Below, piece after piece: positions 1-8,666 of a DNA stretch of 64,000 nucleotides. The DNA is from DATAES01 sp963802415 (GTDB lineage Bacteria > Actinomycetota > Acidimicrobiia > Acidimicrobiales > JACDCH01): assembly GCA_963802415.1 (NCBI GenBank), contig CAWDIH010000002.1, positions 620,001 through 684,000 on the forward strand, written 5' to 3'. Each line of letters starts with the position of its first letter. Position 1 is the first letter of the stretch. A program made the translations under genes and the position numbers. Under the pieces are notes generated by a model. That model was not told the DNA's origin. It did no database searches and saw only the letters and a program-made list of their open reading frames with translations.

Positions 1-693
1 GGACGTCGATGATTCGTCCGTCCGCCAGGAAGACCGCGGAGTCCGCGTAGCCGGCGGCGACCGGATCATGCGTGACCATCACGATGGTCTGCCCGAGCTC
101 TGCGCGGCCCGTTGCAAGAACCCGAGGATCTCCGCGCCGGCACGCGAGTCGACATTGCCGGTGGGTTCGTCCGCGAAGACGATGGCCGGCCGGCTGGCCA
201 ACGCACGCGCAACCGCGACTCGTTGCTGCTGGCCGCCCGACAGCTCTGAGGGTCGGTGTGTCAATCGGTCGCGGATACCGACGGTGTCGATGACAGCGTC
301 CGCCCAAGCCCAATCGGGCTTCTTGGACGCGAGTGTTATCGGCAGTGTGATGTTCTCGAGCGCGGTCAACGTCGGCACGAGGTTGAACGCCTGGAAGACG
401 AAGCCGACGTGCTCGCGGCGCAGCAACGTGAGGTCTCGATCGTTGAGCGACCCGAGTTCGATCCCAGCGATGAACGCCTCGCCGGATGTCAACGCGTCGA
501 GTCCGGCGAGGCAGTGCATCAGCGTCGACTTTCCTGACCCGGACGGTCCCATGATGGCGGTGAAGGCACCGTCGGCGAAGTCGATGGTGACGTCGTCGAG
601 CGCCGTTACCCCCGATTCCGCCGTGCCGTATCGCTTGGTTGCATGCGCCGCCCTCGCCGCGGCTCGTGTCGTCGTGGTGGTGGTGACAGTCAT
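1..693 (-). CDS. ABC transporter ATP-binding protein, MacB/LolD type (frameshifted, runs off window)
   Basis: Nucleotide-binding subunit of an ABC transporter of the MacB/LolD/FtsE class, which normally pairs with an FtsX-type permease to move lipoproteins, peptides or antibiotics across or out of the membrane. Walker A GPSGSGKST lies at residues 49-57, the signature LSGGQQQR at 151-158 and Walker B IVFADEP at 171-177. The frame stops at position 79. The neighbouring frame continues to the window edge with the expected H-loop (IVMVTHD) and the usual LADGRI tail, so one base appears to be missing near positions 98-106. The permease would lie left of the window. A two-component system follows upstream on the same strand, a common arrangement for envelope-stress or antimicrobial-peptide exporters. 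The start at 693 is the first good one. Confidence 0.9.
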
Positions 694-771
694 GTGTTCG
701 ATCGTGCAGAACGAGCAGCGCCGAGTCGTCAGCTTCCTGCGGGCTTCCCGGCTACGACGAGCGCGGTAGCG

Positions 772-1434
772 CTAGTTCGCCCAGCCGGGACGGACCAGTC
801 CCGACTGGTACGCGAACACGACCAGCTGTGCGCGATCGCGCGCTCCCAGCTTCGTCATCGCTCGATTGACGTGCGTCTTCGCGGTGGCCGGGCTGAGATA
901 CAGGCGCTCGGCGATCTCCTCGTTCGACAGTCCCTCGGCAACGAGCGCCGTGACCTCACGCTCACGGTTCGTGAGCTCGTCGAGTTGCCTCTGTGGCGGC
1001 GGTTGCGCGCGCGTTGCGAACTCACCGATGAGCTGCCGCGTGACCTTCGGTGACAGCAATGCATCACCGGCCGCCACGACCCGAACCGCACGGAGCAGCT
1101 CGACCGGCTCCGTGTCCTTGACCAGGAAGCCACTTGCGCCGTGCCGGACTGCCTCGAAGATGTACTCGTCGAGCGCGAACGTCGTCAGGATGATGATCCG
1201 CACCGGGCCGAGACGCGGATGGTTGACGATCGCCTTCGTTGCTTCCAAGCCGTCGAGTCGCGGCATACGGATGTCGAGCAGGACGACATCGGGAACGAGG
1301 TCGCGCGCAAGCGCCACGGCCTCGACGCCGTCGTTCGCTTCGCCGACCACCTCGATGTCGTGCTCACCGTTCAGCAATGAAGCGAAGCCCGCGCGCACGA
1401 GGGCTTGATCGTCTGCGAGCAGGACCCGGATCAC
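772..1434 (-). CDS. NarL/LuxR-family response regulator
   Basis: Two-component response regulator of 220 residues. The receiver domain (about 1-120) has the acidic pair D8-D9, the phospho-acceptor D54 in LLDIRMP and the conserved Lys in FLVKD. A LuxR-type helix-turn-helix follows (about 150-210, LTNREREVTALVAEGLSNEEIA). This family dimerises on phosphorylation and binds promoter DNA. It overlaps the histidine kinase gene upstream by 4 bp (start ATG at 1434, kinase stop at 1431), so the two are surely cotranscribed and partners. The ABC ATPase 78 bp downstream is the likeliest target. The length is normal for the family. Confidence 0.95.
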   Translation of the reverse strand: MIRVLLADDQALVRAGFASLLNGEHDIEVVGEANDGVEAVALARDLVPDVVLLDIRMPRLDGLEATKAIVNHPRLGPVRIIILTTFALDEYIFEAVRHGASGFLVKDTEPVELLRAVRVVAAGDALLSPKVTRQLIGEFATRAQPPPQRQLDELTNREREVTALVAEGLSNEEIAERLYLSPATAKTHVNRAMTKLGARDRAQLVVFAYQSGLVRPGWAN

Positions 1435-2571
1435 GGCGGGTCACCGACCGGGAACCACGCGCGGACGCGGAACCCGCCTCCCGCTCGTGGGGCCGCGGAC
1501 AGCGTGCCGCCGAGCGCGGTCGCGCGCTCTCTCATCCCGGTGATCCCGTTACCGGGGACGACGACCGTGGGCGGCGCGCCGTCGTCGTCGACCTCGACCA
1601 CGAGATCACCCGGACGGTACGCGACACGAAGCCTGGCTGAGGTACAGGACGCGTGGCGGGCCACGTTCGTGAGCGCCTCTTGTGCGACGCGATAGGCGGC
1701 GAGGTCGACAGCGGCCGAAAGCGGTCGGGGCTCGCCTTCGACGGTGACCTCCGCGGTCACGCCGGCGTCGTGCGCGCGTTCGACGAGCTCGTCGAGCCGA
1801 CTCAGGGTCGGCGCCGGGGCCCGCGGTGCCTCCTCGTCGCCGTGGCGCAGGGCGCCGAGGACAGAACGCAGCTCGACGAGTGTCTCGTGGCTGACGCGTT
1901 TGATCGTCGACAGCGCATCCCTCGACGGATCATCAGCGCCGTCGAGTCGGTGGAGCGTCGTCGCTGCTTGCACGTTGATGAGCGAGATGTTGTGCGCGAT
2001 CACATCGTGCAGCTCGTGTGCGATGCGCAGACGTTCTTCGCTGACCTGCCGCCTGGTCTCCTCTTCGCGGAGTTGTGCAGCTTCGACAACGCGTTCCTGC
2101 CGCATGCGGACGAGCTCACATCCCCCGTAGACCACGAGCAGCCATGCCGCCGAGCGCGGCGGAGGAACCGAGGCTCGGACTCTCGTCCCGGCCGAGCAGC
2201 GGCGCGAGCCACTGGAAGCACACGTACCCGCCGACGAGGACCGCGATCGCGCTCGCGCGGCGTCCTGCCATCACGACCGTCGCCAAGGCCACGATCATCG
2301 CTAGGAACACCGGGCCTCTCGCATACCCGATCACCCAGTAGGCAAGGACGGTCGCTGACGAGACCAGCAACACGGTGACCGGATACCGCCGCCGGAACAG
2401 CAACGCCACCGGTCCCGCGGAGAGGAGGACGAAGGCCAGCAGATCGAAGGCACGGCGCTCGGGTTGATGTTGTGACGCGACGTAGGTCACGCCGACTTGC
2501 ACGATGCCGACTCCGAGAGCCAGCGCGGCATCGCTGGCGCGGCGCTGAGAAGCAGGCGTCACCGGAGACAC
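1431..2571 (-). CDS. Sensor histidine kinase, HisKA_3/NarX-like (frameshift near 2140)
   Basis: Membrane histidine kinase split over two frames. The N-terminal part (2571 to about 2140) holds several hydrophobic helices after a short polar start. The C-terminal part contains the dimerisation/phospho-acceptor box (LRIAHELHDVIAHNIS, with the His in HELHD) and an HATPase_c domain with the N box (EALTNVARHA) and a GNGITGMRER glycine box. The first frame ends at 2116 while the second carries on smoothly from WLLVVYGG, so a single-base indel near 2135-2145 is the simplest explanation. Partner of the response regulator whose start overlaps its stop. The ligand is unknown. Confidence 0.88.
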
Positions 2572-2595
2572 GGTACGTCCGGGATCGTTGTCTCC

Positions 2596-2844
2596 CTACC
2601 GCTTGCGCAGGACGTCGCGCCTGCTTCGGTACTCGTCTTCGTCGATCTCGCCTCGGGCGTAGCGCTCGGCGAGGACGTGCTCGCCCTCCCGAATCGCCGG
2701 GCGGTGCCTCCAGCGGGTCAGCCAGAGCACGAGGAGGGTTCCGAACAGCGCGAGCCAGAACAATCCGATCCAGGGTCCCGGTCCCCACCCGCGCCCGCAT
2801 CCCCAATGGTCGGGGTTGCATGTCGCTGCAAGAAGAGTTGTCAT
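2596..2844 (-). CDS. Small SHOCT-domain membrane protein
   Basis: 82-residue protein with one hydrophobic segment (about 24-43) after a Gly/Pro/Trp-rich N-terminus, and a C-terminal SHOCT domain (about 53-82, with ALAERYARGEIDEDEY-like spacing). SHOCT is a short oligomerisation module common at the ends of bacterial membrane proteins; its exact role here is unknown. It lies 24 bp upstream of the kinase gene on the same strand and may head the operon. Confidence 0.8.
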   Translation of the reverse strand: MTTLLAATCNPDHWGCGRGWGPGPWIGLFWLALFGTLLVLWLTRWRHRPAIREGEHVLAERYARGEIDEDEYRSRRDVLRKR

Positions 2845-2900
2845 GCCTCCATGGTCGGCTGCCGCGCCGCCGGCGTCGTCAGCCCGTGGCCGACACTTTC

Positions 2901-2920
2901 ACTACTGCACCTGCAGTAGT
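2901..2920. promoter_or_regulatory. 20-bp operator-like palindrome
   Basis: Two perfect 9-bp arms, ACTACTGCA and TGCAGTAGT, around a CC centre, in the gap between the divergent SHOCT gene and the SRPBCC gene. The ACTAC...GTAGT outline resembles BlaI/CopY-family operators, but no such repressor is in the window. Too short in its loop to be a terminator. Confidence 0.6.
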
Positions 2921-3019
2921 CAGCGCTTGCTCGTCGAGCACCGCTGCCGACGAACTTCTTGACTCTCCCGTTGCAGGAGGGCTGACGGTGGATGCCACCG
3001 ACGACGAAGGAGCGACGAC

Positions 3020-3424
3020 GTGGCAACCATCATCAAAGAAGTCGACATCGAGCGGACGGCGGAGGAGGTCTGGGACGCAGTCCAGGACTTCATGGCCGTG
3101 CACGAGCGCCTCGCGCCGGGCTTCCTCACGGAGTCACGGTCCGAGAACGACGACATCCGTGTGGTGACGTTCGCCAACGGCGCGGTGGCACGTGAAGCGC
3201 TCGTCGGTATCGACAAAGGTGCGAAGCGACTCTGCTACACGGTGCTCGAGAGCCCGCTCCGCTTCTCCAACCACAGCGCGTCGGTGCAGGTCTTCGACGC
3301 CGGCGGCGCGAGGAGCCGGTTCGTCTGGATCACGGACGTGTTGCCGCACGAAACGGCGGACCGGGTCGACGAGCTGATGACGCAAGGAATCGCCGCGATC
3401 CAGCGGACGCTCGATCGCCGCTGA
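3020..3424 (+). CDS. SRPBCC-family (polyketide cyclase/START-like) protein
   Basis: 134-residue single-domain protein of the SRPBCC superfamily, a helix-grip fold that binds hydrophobic ligands. It starts with the typical strand IIKEVDIERTAEEVWDAVQDF and ends with a long C-terminal helix (DRVDELMTQGIAAIQRTLDRR). The ligand and function are not visible from sequence. It is preceded by a strong palindrome about 100 bp upstream that may control it. The next gene, a cysteine-cluster protein, is on the same strand. Confidence 0.82.
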   Translation: MATIIKEVDIERTAEEVWDAVQDFMAVHERLAPGFLTESRSENDDIRVVTFANGAVAREALVGIDKGAKRLCYTVLESPLRFSNHSASVQVFDAGGARSRFVWITDVLPHETADRVDELMTQGIAAIQRTLDRR

Positions 3425-3586
3425 CGGGCGCTCGCACGGTGGCCGTGGGCGATGAGGCCAACGCCGGGGAACTCGAGGCCGGTGGCGGTTTCGTACCGAT
3501 CGGCAGCGGCTTTCGTCCGCGCACTGATGGCGCACGACACGTCGTTCTGGACGCGGCAGGGGCATCGGTTGGCAGACTGGCGTGCG

Positions 3587-4126
3587 ATGAACGTGGAGGG
3601 CCCGCTGGCGGCCGGCAACTTCTCGGCCTGGATGGCCGACATGCGAGCCGCACTTCGTGGCGACAGCGACATGGACGTCCCATGTGACGGCTGTACCGCC
3701 TGCTGTACCTCATCGCAGTTCGTCCACGTCGGGCCTGACGAGGCCGACGCGCTTGCTCACATTCCGCGGGGGCTGCTCTTCCCGGCGCCGGGAATGCCAC
3801 GCGGCCACCTCGTCCTCGGGTACGACGCGCACGGCCGGTGCCCGATGTTGATCGACGGCGGGTGTTCGATCTACGAGCACCGTCCGCGCACGTGCCGCAC
3901 ATACGACTGCCGCATCTTCGCCGCGACCGGTATTGATGTCGACGAGGACGACGACACCAAGGTCGAAGTCGGTGCACGGGCGCGCCGATGGCGGTTCGAC
4001 TACTCGACGGATCGCGATCGCGGTCTCCGCGATGCCATCGACGCTGCAGTCGGGTTCGTTCGAGAGCGAGACAAGAATCCGACGGAGAGTGCCGTGCTCG
4101 CCATCCGCCTCGTGGGCGACCAGTGA
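3587..4126 (+). CDS. YkgJ-family cysteine cluster protein
   Basis: About 179 residues from the ATG at 3587. Upstream starts (3527, 3452) give longer N-termini that look non-homologous, so the start is uncertain. Cysteines are grouped as CDGCTACC (33-40), then C85, C93, C103 and C108, the pattern of the YkgJ/CxxCxxCC family (UPF0153), which is thought to hold a metal or Fe-S cluster. No function is established. It follows the SRPBCC gene by about 160 bp and precedes the fatty-acid-type genes on the same strand. Confidence 0.85.
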   Translation: MNVEGPLAAGNFSAWMADMRAALRGDSDMDVPCDGCTACCTSSQFVHVGPDEADALAHIPRGLLFPAPGMPRGHLVLGYDAHGRCPMLIDGGCSIYEHRPRTCRTYDCRIFAATGIDVDEDDDTKVEVGARARRWRFDYSTDRDRGLRDAIDAAVGFVRERDKNPTESAVLAIRLVGDQ

Positions 4127-4155
4127 TCGGGCTCCGTACCGGCGAGCGCTGACAC

Positions 4156-4161
4156 TACGTT
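4156..4161 (+). promoter_or_regulatory. -10 box TACGTT, leaderless start
   Basis: TAnnnT hexamer six bases upstream of the ATG at 4168 with no Shine-Dalgarno between, the spacing expected when transcription begins at the start codon. Confidence 0.45.
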
Positions 4162-4167
4162 CGTGCA

Positions 4168-4947
4168 ATGCCCGGAACGGTGAGGCTCGACGTGGACGGC
4201 AAGGTCGCCACGATCACCAACGACAATCCGGAGAAGCACAACGCGTTCGACGACGACATGGACGCGCAGCTCTTCGAGATCCTCGGTGAGTTGAAGCAGT
4301 TGGTGGACGTACGGGTCGTGATCTGGCGAGGCGAGGGCAAGTCGTTCTCGTCTGGTCGCGACGTCGGCTCGATCGGCGCGCTACAAGTGCCGATGTCACA
4401 TCACGAGCTGATGCGTCGGGGTCATCGCGGCATCCAGCAGCTGTGGGACCTCGATGCCGTGCTCGTCGTCGCCTGCAAGGGATGGGTCATGGGTGGCTCG
4501 TTTCAGCGCGCCCTGTTGTGTGACATTCGGGTCGCGGCGGAAGGCACACGGTTCCGGCTGCCCGAGACGACGTACGGCGTCATCCCGGACACTGGAGGCG
4601 TCGCGGTCCTGCACGAGATGTGCGGTCCGGGATTGGTGAGCGACATGGTGCTCACCGGCAGAGTGCTCTCCGCTGAGGAAGCGCTCAGCCACGGCATCGT
4701 CAGCCGCGTCGTGCCCGAAGCCGCGCTCGACACGACGTGCCGCGAAGTGGCGGACCAAATCGCGTCGGCACCCGCCGTCACCATCAAGATGGCGCGTGAG
4801 GTGATCCGACACCTCGCGCTTCCACAGATCCGGTCATCGATGGCGGACGAGATGATCTACCAGACGTTCATCAACAAGAGCGACGACATGGCCGAGCTGC
4901 GCGCCGCGCGAGCCGAGGATCGGCCTCCGCGTTACAAGGGGAGCTGA
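4168..4947 (+). CDS. Enoyl-CoA hydratase/isomerase (crotonase) family protein
   Basis: Crotonase-fold enzyme of 259 residues acting on enoyl-CoA thioesters, cytosolic. Oxyanion-hole loops are SSGRDVG (61-67) and GWVMGGSFQ (105-113). The first catalytic Glu is present (LPET, E133), but the position of the second is Asp (SDMVLTG, D159), so it may be an isomerase or variant rather than a standard hydratase. It is followed after 9 bp by a dienoyl-CoA-reductase-like SDR, then a CoA transferase, forming a plausible acyl-CoA breakdown operon. An AMP-ligase and dehydrogenase partner are elsewhere in the window. Confidence 0.9.
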   Translation: MPGTVRLDVDGKVATITNDNPEKHNAFDDDMDAQLFEILGELKQLVDVRVVIWRGEGKSFSSGRDVGSIGALQVPMSHHELMRRGHRGIQQLWDLDAVLVVACKGWVMGGSFQRALLCDIRVAAEGTRFRLPETTYGVIPDTGGVAVLHEMCGPGLVSDMVLTGRVLSAEEALSHGIVSRVVPEAALDTTCREVADQIASAPAVTIKMAREVIRHLALPQIRSSMADEMIYQTFINKSDDMAELRAARAEDRPPRYKGS

Positions 4948-4956
4948 GCAAGCACC

Positions 4957-5838
4957 ATGACCGAGATGATCGGACTTCCCGCACCGCCGCCGGTCGGCGC
5001 GAGCGCGTTACCTCCTGGCACGTTCGACGGTGTGGCCGTGTTCGTGACCGGTGGTGGCACGGGGCTCGGCAAGGCGATCGCAGCCGAGTTCGCGCGAGCC
5101 GGCGCGTCGATCGTGATCGCCAGCCGCAAGGACGAGCATCTCGACGCTGGCCGTGCCGCGATCCAACAGATGGACGCCGCCGTCCTCGCGGTGCCGTGTG
5201 ACATCCGGGACGCAGAGAGCATCGCCGGTGCTTTCGACGCGGCGGAAGAAGCGTTCGGTCTCCCCGGTGTGCTCGTGAACAACGCAGCCGCGAACTTCCC
5301 TGTCCCGAGTGAGGACATGTCGCCGAACGCATGGCGGACCGTCGTCGACATCACGCTCAACGGCACGTTCCTGTGCTCGCGCGAATTCGGCCGGCGCCAT
5401 CTCGCCGTCGGGACGCCCGGTTCCATCATCAACGTCGGTGCGTCGTATGCGTGGACGGGCGGCCCCGGTTTCTCGCACTCGGCCGCGGCCAAGGCCGGCG
5501 TCAAGAACCTCACCGAGTCGCTTGCCGTCGAATGGGGACCGTACGGGATCCAGGTGAACGGGCTCGTTCCGGGCTTGTTCCCGCACGAGGACATGTCCGA
5601 CGACATCAAGGGCAACCTCGACCGCACGAATGAGAAGGACGTCTGTCAGCCCGCCATGCGCGTCGGGCAGCGACAGGAGCTCGGATGGGCGGCGACCTTC
5701 CTCGCTTCGCCCTACGCCCGCTTCATCTCCGGACACACGCTCGTGGTCGACGGCGCCAACTGGCAGCGCCGCACGCTCACGAATCCAGCGGTCGTGACCG
5801 TTCGCGAGCAGATGGGGAAGGGCCCGTTCGAAGCCTGA
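4957..5838 (+). CDS. SDR-family 2,4-dienoyl-CoA reductase-like protein
   Basis: NAD(P)-dependent short-chain dehydrogenase of 293 residues. The cofactor loop is TGGGTGLGKA (31-40) and NNAA lies at about 108-111. The classical YxxxK is replaced: Y164 (in SYAW), S175 and K179 have exactly the spacing of Tyr, Ser and Lys in mitochondrial-type 2,4-dienoyl-CoA reductase (DECR1, from memory Y199/S210/K214). This argues for reduction of dienoyl-CoA intermediates of unsaturated fatty acids. It sits between an enoyl-CoA hydratase (9 bp upstream) and a CoA transferase (19 bp downstream), consistent with that role. The alternative is a peroxisomal-type trans-2-enoyl-CoA reductase. Confidence 0.88.
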   Translation: MTEMIGLPAPPPVGASALPPGTFDGVAVFVTGGGTGLGKAIAAEFARAGASIVIASRKDEHLDAGRAAIQQMDAAVLAVPCDIRDAESIAGAFDAAEEAFGLPGVLVNNAAANFPVPSEDMSPNAWRTVVDITLNGTFLCSREFGRRHLAVGTPGSIINVGASYAWTGGPGFSHSAAAKAGVKNLTESLAVEWGPYGIQVNGLVPGLFPHEDMSDDIKGNLDRTNEKDVCQPAMRVGQRQELGWAATFLASPYARFISGHTLVVDGANWQRRTLTNPAVVTVREQMGKGPFEA

Positions 5839-5845
5839 TCCAGGC

Positions 5846-5851
5846 TAGAAC
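5846..5851 (+). promoter_or_regulatory. -10 box TAGAAC, leaderless start
   Basis: Hexamer six bases before the ATG at 5858, directly after the stop of the SDR gene. It suggests an internal promoter giving a leaderless CoA-transferase transcript. Confidence 0.4.
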
Positions 5852-5857
5852 GCTCGC

Positions 5858-7024
5858 ATGGGAGCGCTCGACGGGCTGAAGGTCATGGAAGCCGGGTTGC
5901 TGGTGCAAGGACCACAGGCCGCGGCGACGATGGGGCAATGGGGCGCCGACGTGATCAAGGTCGAGCTTCCAGGACGCGGCGATCAGTCGCGCTGGCTGCC
6001 GGTCCAGCCCGGTGACCCGAGGAGCGCGTACTTCATCGGTTGCAACCACGGGAAACGCAGCATCACGGTCGACTTGCGCACGCCGGACGGACGCGATGTG
6101 TTCCTTCGACTCGCTGCATGGGCCGACGTGATCGTCACGAACTTTGCGCCGGGCACCATGGAGGGGTGGGGACTCGGGTACGAAGAAGTTGCTGAGCGCA
6201 ACCCTCGCGTCGTGTACGCGGCCAGTTCGGCGTTCGGGACCGAAGGAACGGATGCCACGCGGGAGGGAGCCGATCTGAGCGGGCAAGCCGCCGGCGGCCT
6301 CATCAGTACCACGGGACGAGATGGTGGCGAGGTCACTCCGGTCGCGGTGACGATCGCGGATCACACTGCGTCGCAGAACCTCGTCGCCGGCATCCTCGCT
6401 GCGCTGCTTGCTCGTGAGAGGACCGGGCGCGGCCAGCGGGTCACGACGTCACTGTTGGGTGGGCAGATCTGGGCGCAGGCGAGTGAGTTCACCGGTTGCA
6501 TCCTGCGAGGGCGGGCTGCGGGACGAGCGAACCGCGGACATCCGCTGATCCCGGGTCTCTACGGCATCTTCAGAACTGCCGACGGGTGGATCGCGATCGT
6601 CGGCGTCGTCGGGCGCATGCGCCGGACCTTCTTCGAGCTCATCGGGCTGGCCGATCTGTACGAGCGCTTCCCCGAGCAGCTGTACTGGGACGCCGACAAG
6701 GCGGAGCTCTTCCCGCTCCTCGACGAGGCGTTCTCCGCCGCCCCGACCGCGGTGTGGTGCGAGCGACTCGATGCCGCGGGCGTGCGTCACGCGCCCGTTC
6801 GTGACCATGCCGAGGTCATCGCCGACCCCAACGTGTGGGCCAACGGCTATCTGACGACCGTGGATGGCGTAGACGTCGTCGCTGCCCCGGTGTCGTTCAG
6901 CGACACGCCGGCGCGCCCCGCCGCGTCGGTCCCCGAGCTCGGACAACACACCGAGGAAGTGCTCCTCGACCTCGGCTACACGTGGGATGACATCGGTCGT
7001 CTGCGGGAGGCGAGCGCGATCTGA
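5858..7024 (+). CDS. CaiB/BaiF-type (family III) CoA transferase
   Basis: 388-residue family III CoA transferase that moves CoA between carboxylic acids. The expected N-terminal Rossmann part includes GADVIKVE (29-36) and the catalytic Asp is probably D139 in GADLSGQAAGG, matching the Asp-x3-Gln-Ala pattern of the formyl-CoA transferase family. The length is normal. It lies 19 bp after the SDR gene. A second family III transferase is at 28427-29557. The substrate cannot be predicted. Confidence 0.92.
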   Translation: MGALDGLKVMEAGLLVQGPQAAATMGQWGADVIKVELPGRGDQSRWLPVQPGDPRSAYFIGCNHGKRSITVDLRTPDGRDVFLRLAAWADVIVTNFAPGTMEGWGLGYEEVAERNPRVVYAASSAFGTEGTDATREGADLSGQAAGGLISTTGRDGGEVTPVAVTIADHTASQNLVAGILAALLARERTGRGQRVTTSLLGGQIWAQASEFTGCILRGRAAGRANRGHPLIPGLYGIFRTADGWIAIVGVVGRMRRTFFELIGLADLYERFPEQLYWDADKAELFPLLDEAFSAAPTAVWCERLDAAGVRHAPVRDHAEVIADPNVWANGYLTTVDGVDVVAAPVSFSDTPARPAASVPELGQHTEEVLLDLGYTWDDIGRLREASAI

Positions 7025-7026
7025 TG

Positions 7027-7032
7027 TAGTAC
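7027..7032 (+). promoter_or_regulatory. -10 box TAGTAC, leaderless start
   Basis: Hexamer four bases before the ATG at 7037 and only a few bases after the preceding stop. Confidence 0.4.
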
Positions 7033-7036
7033 GTGC

Positions 7037-7939
7037 ATGACCTACTCGATCGTTGCCAAGGACGCTGAGACCGGTCAGCTCGGCGTCGCGGTGCAGACGT
7101 GCGCGTTCGGTGTCGGGATGATCGTGCCGTGGGCGATGCCTGGTGTCGGCGCGGTCGCGACCCAAGCGATGGGGGAGCCCGCGTACGGGCCTCGTTGCCT
7201 CGAAGCGATGTCTTCAGGGACGAGCGCAGCCGATGCTCTGGCGGCGGCCCGCGAGCTCGACGGCGCGAGTGAGATCCGGCAGGTCGGCGTGGTCGACGCG
7301 TCGGGCGCTGCTGACGCGTTCACCGGTGAGATGACGTTCGACCATGCGGGCCACATTTGCGGGGACGGGTGGAGTGTCCAAGCGAACATGATGGCGACGC
7401 GCGACGTGTGGCCGGCGATGACAGACGCGTATGCATCGGCTTCGGGTCCCTTCGGTGAGCGGTTGCTCGCGACATTGCTCGCCGGTGAAACAGCGGGCGG
7501 CGACGCGCGCGGCCAGATGTCAGCTGCGATGCTCATCGTCGACGGCGAACGCAAGGACGAACCGTGGCAGGGTCGAGTGGTCGACATCCGCGTCGATCAC
7601 ACCACGGGTGATCCCATCGCGGAGCTGGAGCGTGTGTACCACGCCGCGATCGCGTACCGTCATTTGAGCCGTGGCGTGGACACGATCATGGGCGGCGACG
7701 CGAACGGCGCTGTGCGGGAGACGGACGAGGGGCTCGAACTGCTGCCCGGTGACGGCAACCTGCGATTCCTGCGGGCTGGTGCCTTGCTGGCCGCGGGCGA
7801 CGTCGAGGGCGGCGTCGCCCAGGTGCAGGGTCTGCTGCGTGAGCGACCGTCGTGGGCGACCGTCGCACGCAGCTTTCACGAACGAGGATTCATGACGCTG
7901 CCGCCAGGCGTCGACTTGGACACAATTCTGGGCGGCTGA
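7037..7939 (+). CDS. DUF1028-family Ntn-hydrolase-like protein
   Basis: 300 residues. The N-terminal two thirds match the DUF1028 family: MTYSIVAKD start, GVAVQTCAFGVG, and an EPAYGPRCLEAM segment, an Ntn-hydrolase-like fold of unproven activity. The last third (about 215-295) is a tetratricopeptide-like helical tail (ANGAVRETDEGLELLPGD, FLRAGALLAAGDVEGGV). Family members are often found near amino-acid or peptide catabolism genes. Here it ends the acyl-CoA cluster 12 bp after the CoA transferase. Confidence 0.85.
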   Translation: MTYSIVAKDAETGQLGVAVQTCAFGVGMIVPWAMPGVGAVATQAMGEPAYGPRCLEAMSSGTSAADALAAARELDGASEIRQVGVVDASGAADAFTGEMTFDHAGHICGDGWSVQANMMATRDVWPAMTDAYASASGPFGERLLATLLAGETAGGDARGQMSAAMLIVDGERKDEPWQGRVVDIRVDHTTGDPIAELERVYHAAIAYRHLSRGVDTIMGGDANGAVRETDEGLELLPGDGNLRFLRAGALLAAGDVEGGVAQVQGLLRERPSWATVARSFHERGFMTLPPGVDLDTILGG

Positions 7940-7954
7940 CCGTATCGAAAGTCG

Positions 7955-8001
7955 TTTCGGCGTGCATTGGCCACATCCCGTGTGGCTGATGCACGCCGAA
8001 A
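7955..8001. repeat. Intergenic palindrome, family A copy 1
   Basis: Imperfect inverted repeat with 21-bp arms (TTTCGGCGTGCATTGGCCACA against TGTGGCTGATGCACGCCGAAA read on the other strand) around a TCCCG loop. It lies between convergent genes and could act as a bidirectional terminator. Related copies are at about 19470-19516 and 41711-41754, sharing GTGTGGYTGRTGMACGCCGAAA. Confidence 0.75.
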
Positions 8002-8012
8002 TGGGGGAGCGG

Positions 8013-8552
8013 TCAGCGGTCCCTTCGCTGGCTGTCGATGAACGCGACGAGTGTGTCGATCTCCGGGTTGTAGCCGTCCGTGGTGTCGACGTCGATCGAC
8101 GGAACGGCGGATGCCAGCCGGACGAAGTCGTCGAAGTACGCCGCGTCACCGAGCACGCCGGCGTCCGCGTGCGCAGCGCGGGAGGCGCGACCCTGGACTC
8201 GTTGCCGCGCCACCGCAGCATCCGTGTAGCACTGCACGACGCACAGGTGAGCGAGATCCGAGAAGGGCTCGAGGTTCGGTGCCCATATCTTGTCCTGGAA
8301 CGCTGCTTCGGCGACCACCGTGACGCCGGAGCTCACAAAGGTGTGCACGACACCGAAGAACACGCGCAGGGTGCGAACGGTGAGCGGGTCACCAGGCGCG
8401 GGGCGGAACTCGTCGGCGCCGTGGACCATTCCCTCTTTGATCTCGTCGCGACAGATCGCGGGACAACCGATCGCTTGCGCAAGTTCGTGCGCCAATGTCG
8501 TCTTTCCCGTGCCGGCAGGTCCACTGACGACGACCAACGTTGGGAGACCCAC
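8013..8552 (-). CDS. AAA_33/zeta-toxin-like P-loop kinase
   Basis: About 179 residues from the GTG at 8552. The in-frame ATG at 8648 adds an arginine-rich, non-homologous-looking N-terminus. Walker A is GPAGTGKTTL just after a hydrophobic strand (LPTLVVVS), followed by CRDEIKEGM, as in small P-loop NTPases/kinases of the AAA_33 class (gluconate-kinase and zeta-toxin relatives). The phosphate acceptor is unknown. A paralogue with the same layout is at 41119-41652, and both lie within about 60 bp of a family A palindrome. No antitoxin gene is adjacent, so a toxin role is unsupported. Confidence 0.8.
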   Translation of the reverse strand: MGLPTLVVVSGPAGTGKTTLAHELAQAIGCPAICRDEIKEGMVHGADEFRPAPGDPLTVRTLRVFFGVVHTFVSSGVTVVAEAAFQDKIWAPNLEPFSDLAHLCVVQCYTDAAVARQRVQGRASRAAHADAGVLGDAAYFDDFVRLASAVPSIDVDTTDGYNPEIDTLVAFIDSQRRDR

Positions 8553-8666
8553 AACGCCAGTGTCCCAGGCGACGGAGCGGCGTTCGGAGAGCCGCCGGCC
8601 TCGGTGACCCGGGCGGTGTCGCTCCGTGACCGATGGGCCGGCTGGCACCGCTCAAATCCCGTGAAG

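Noticed and set aside
8013..8552. Zeta-toxin function for the P-loop protein
   Set aside because: No epsilon-type antitoxin nearby and the same fold is used by many small kinases.
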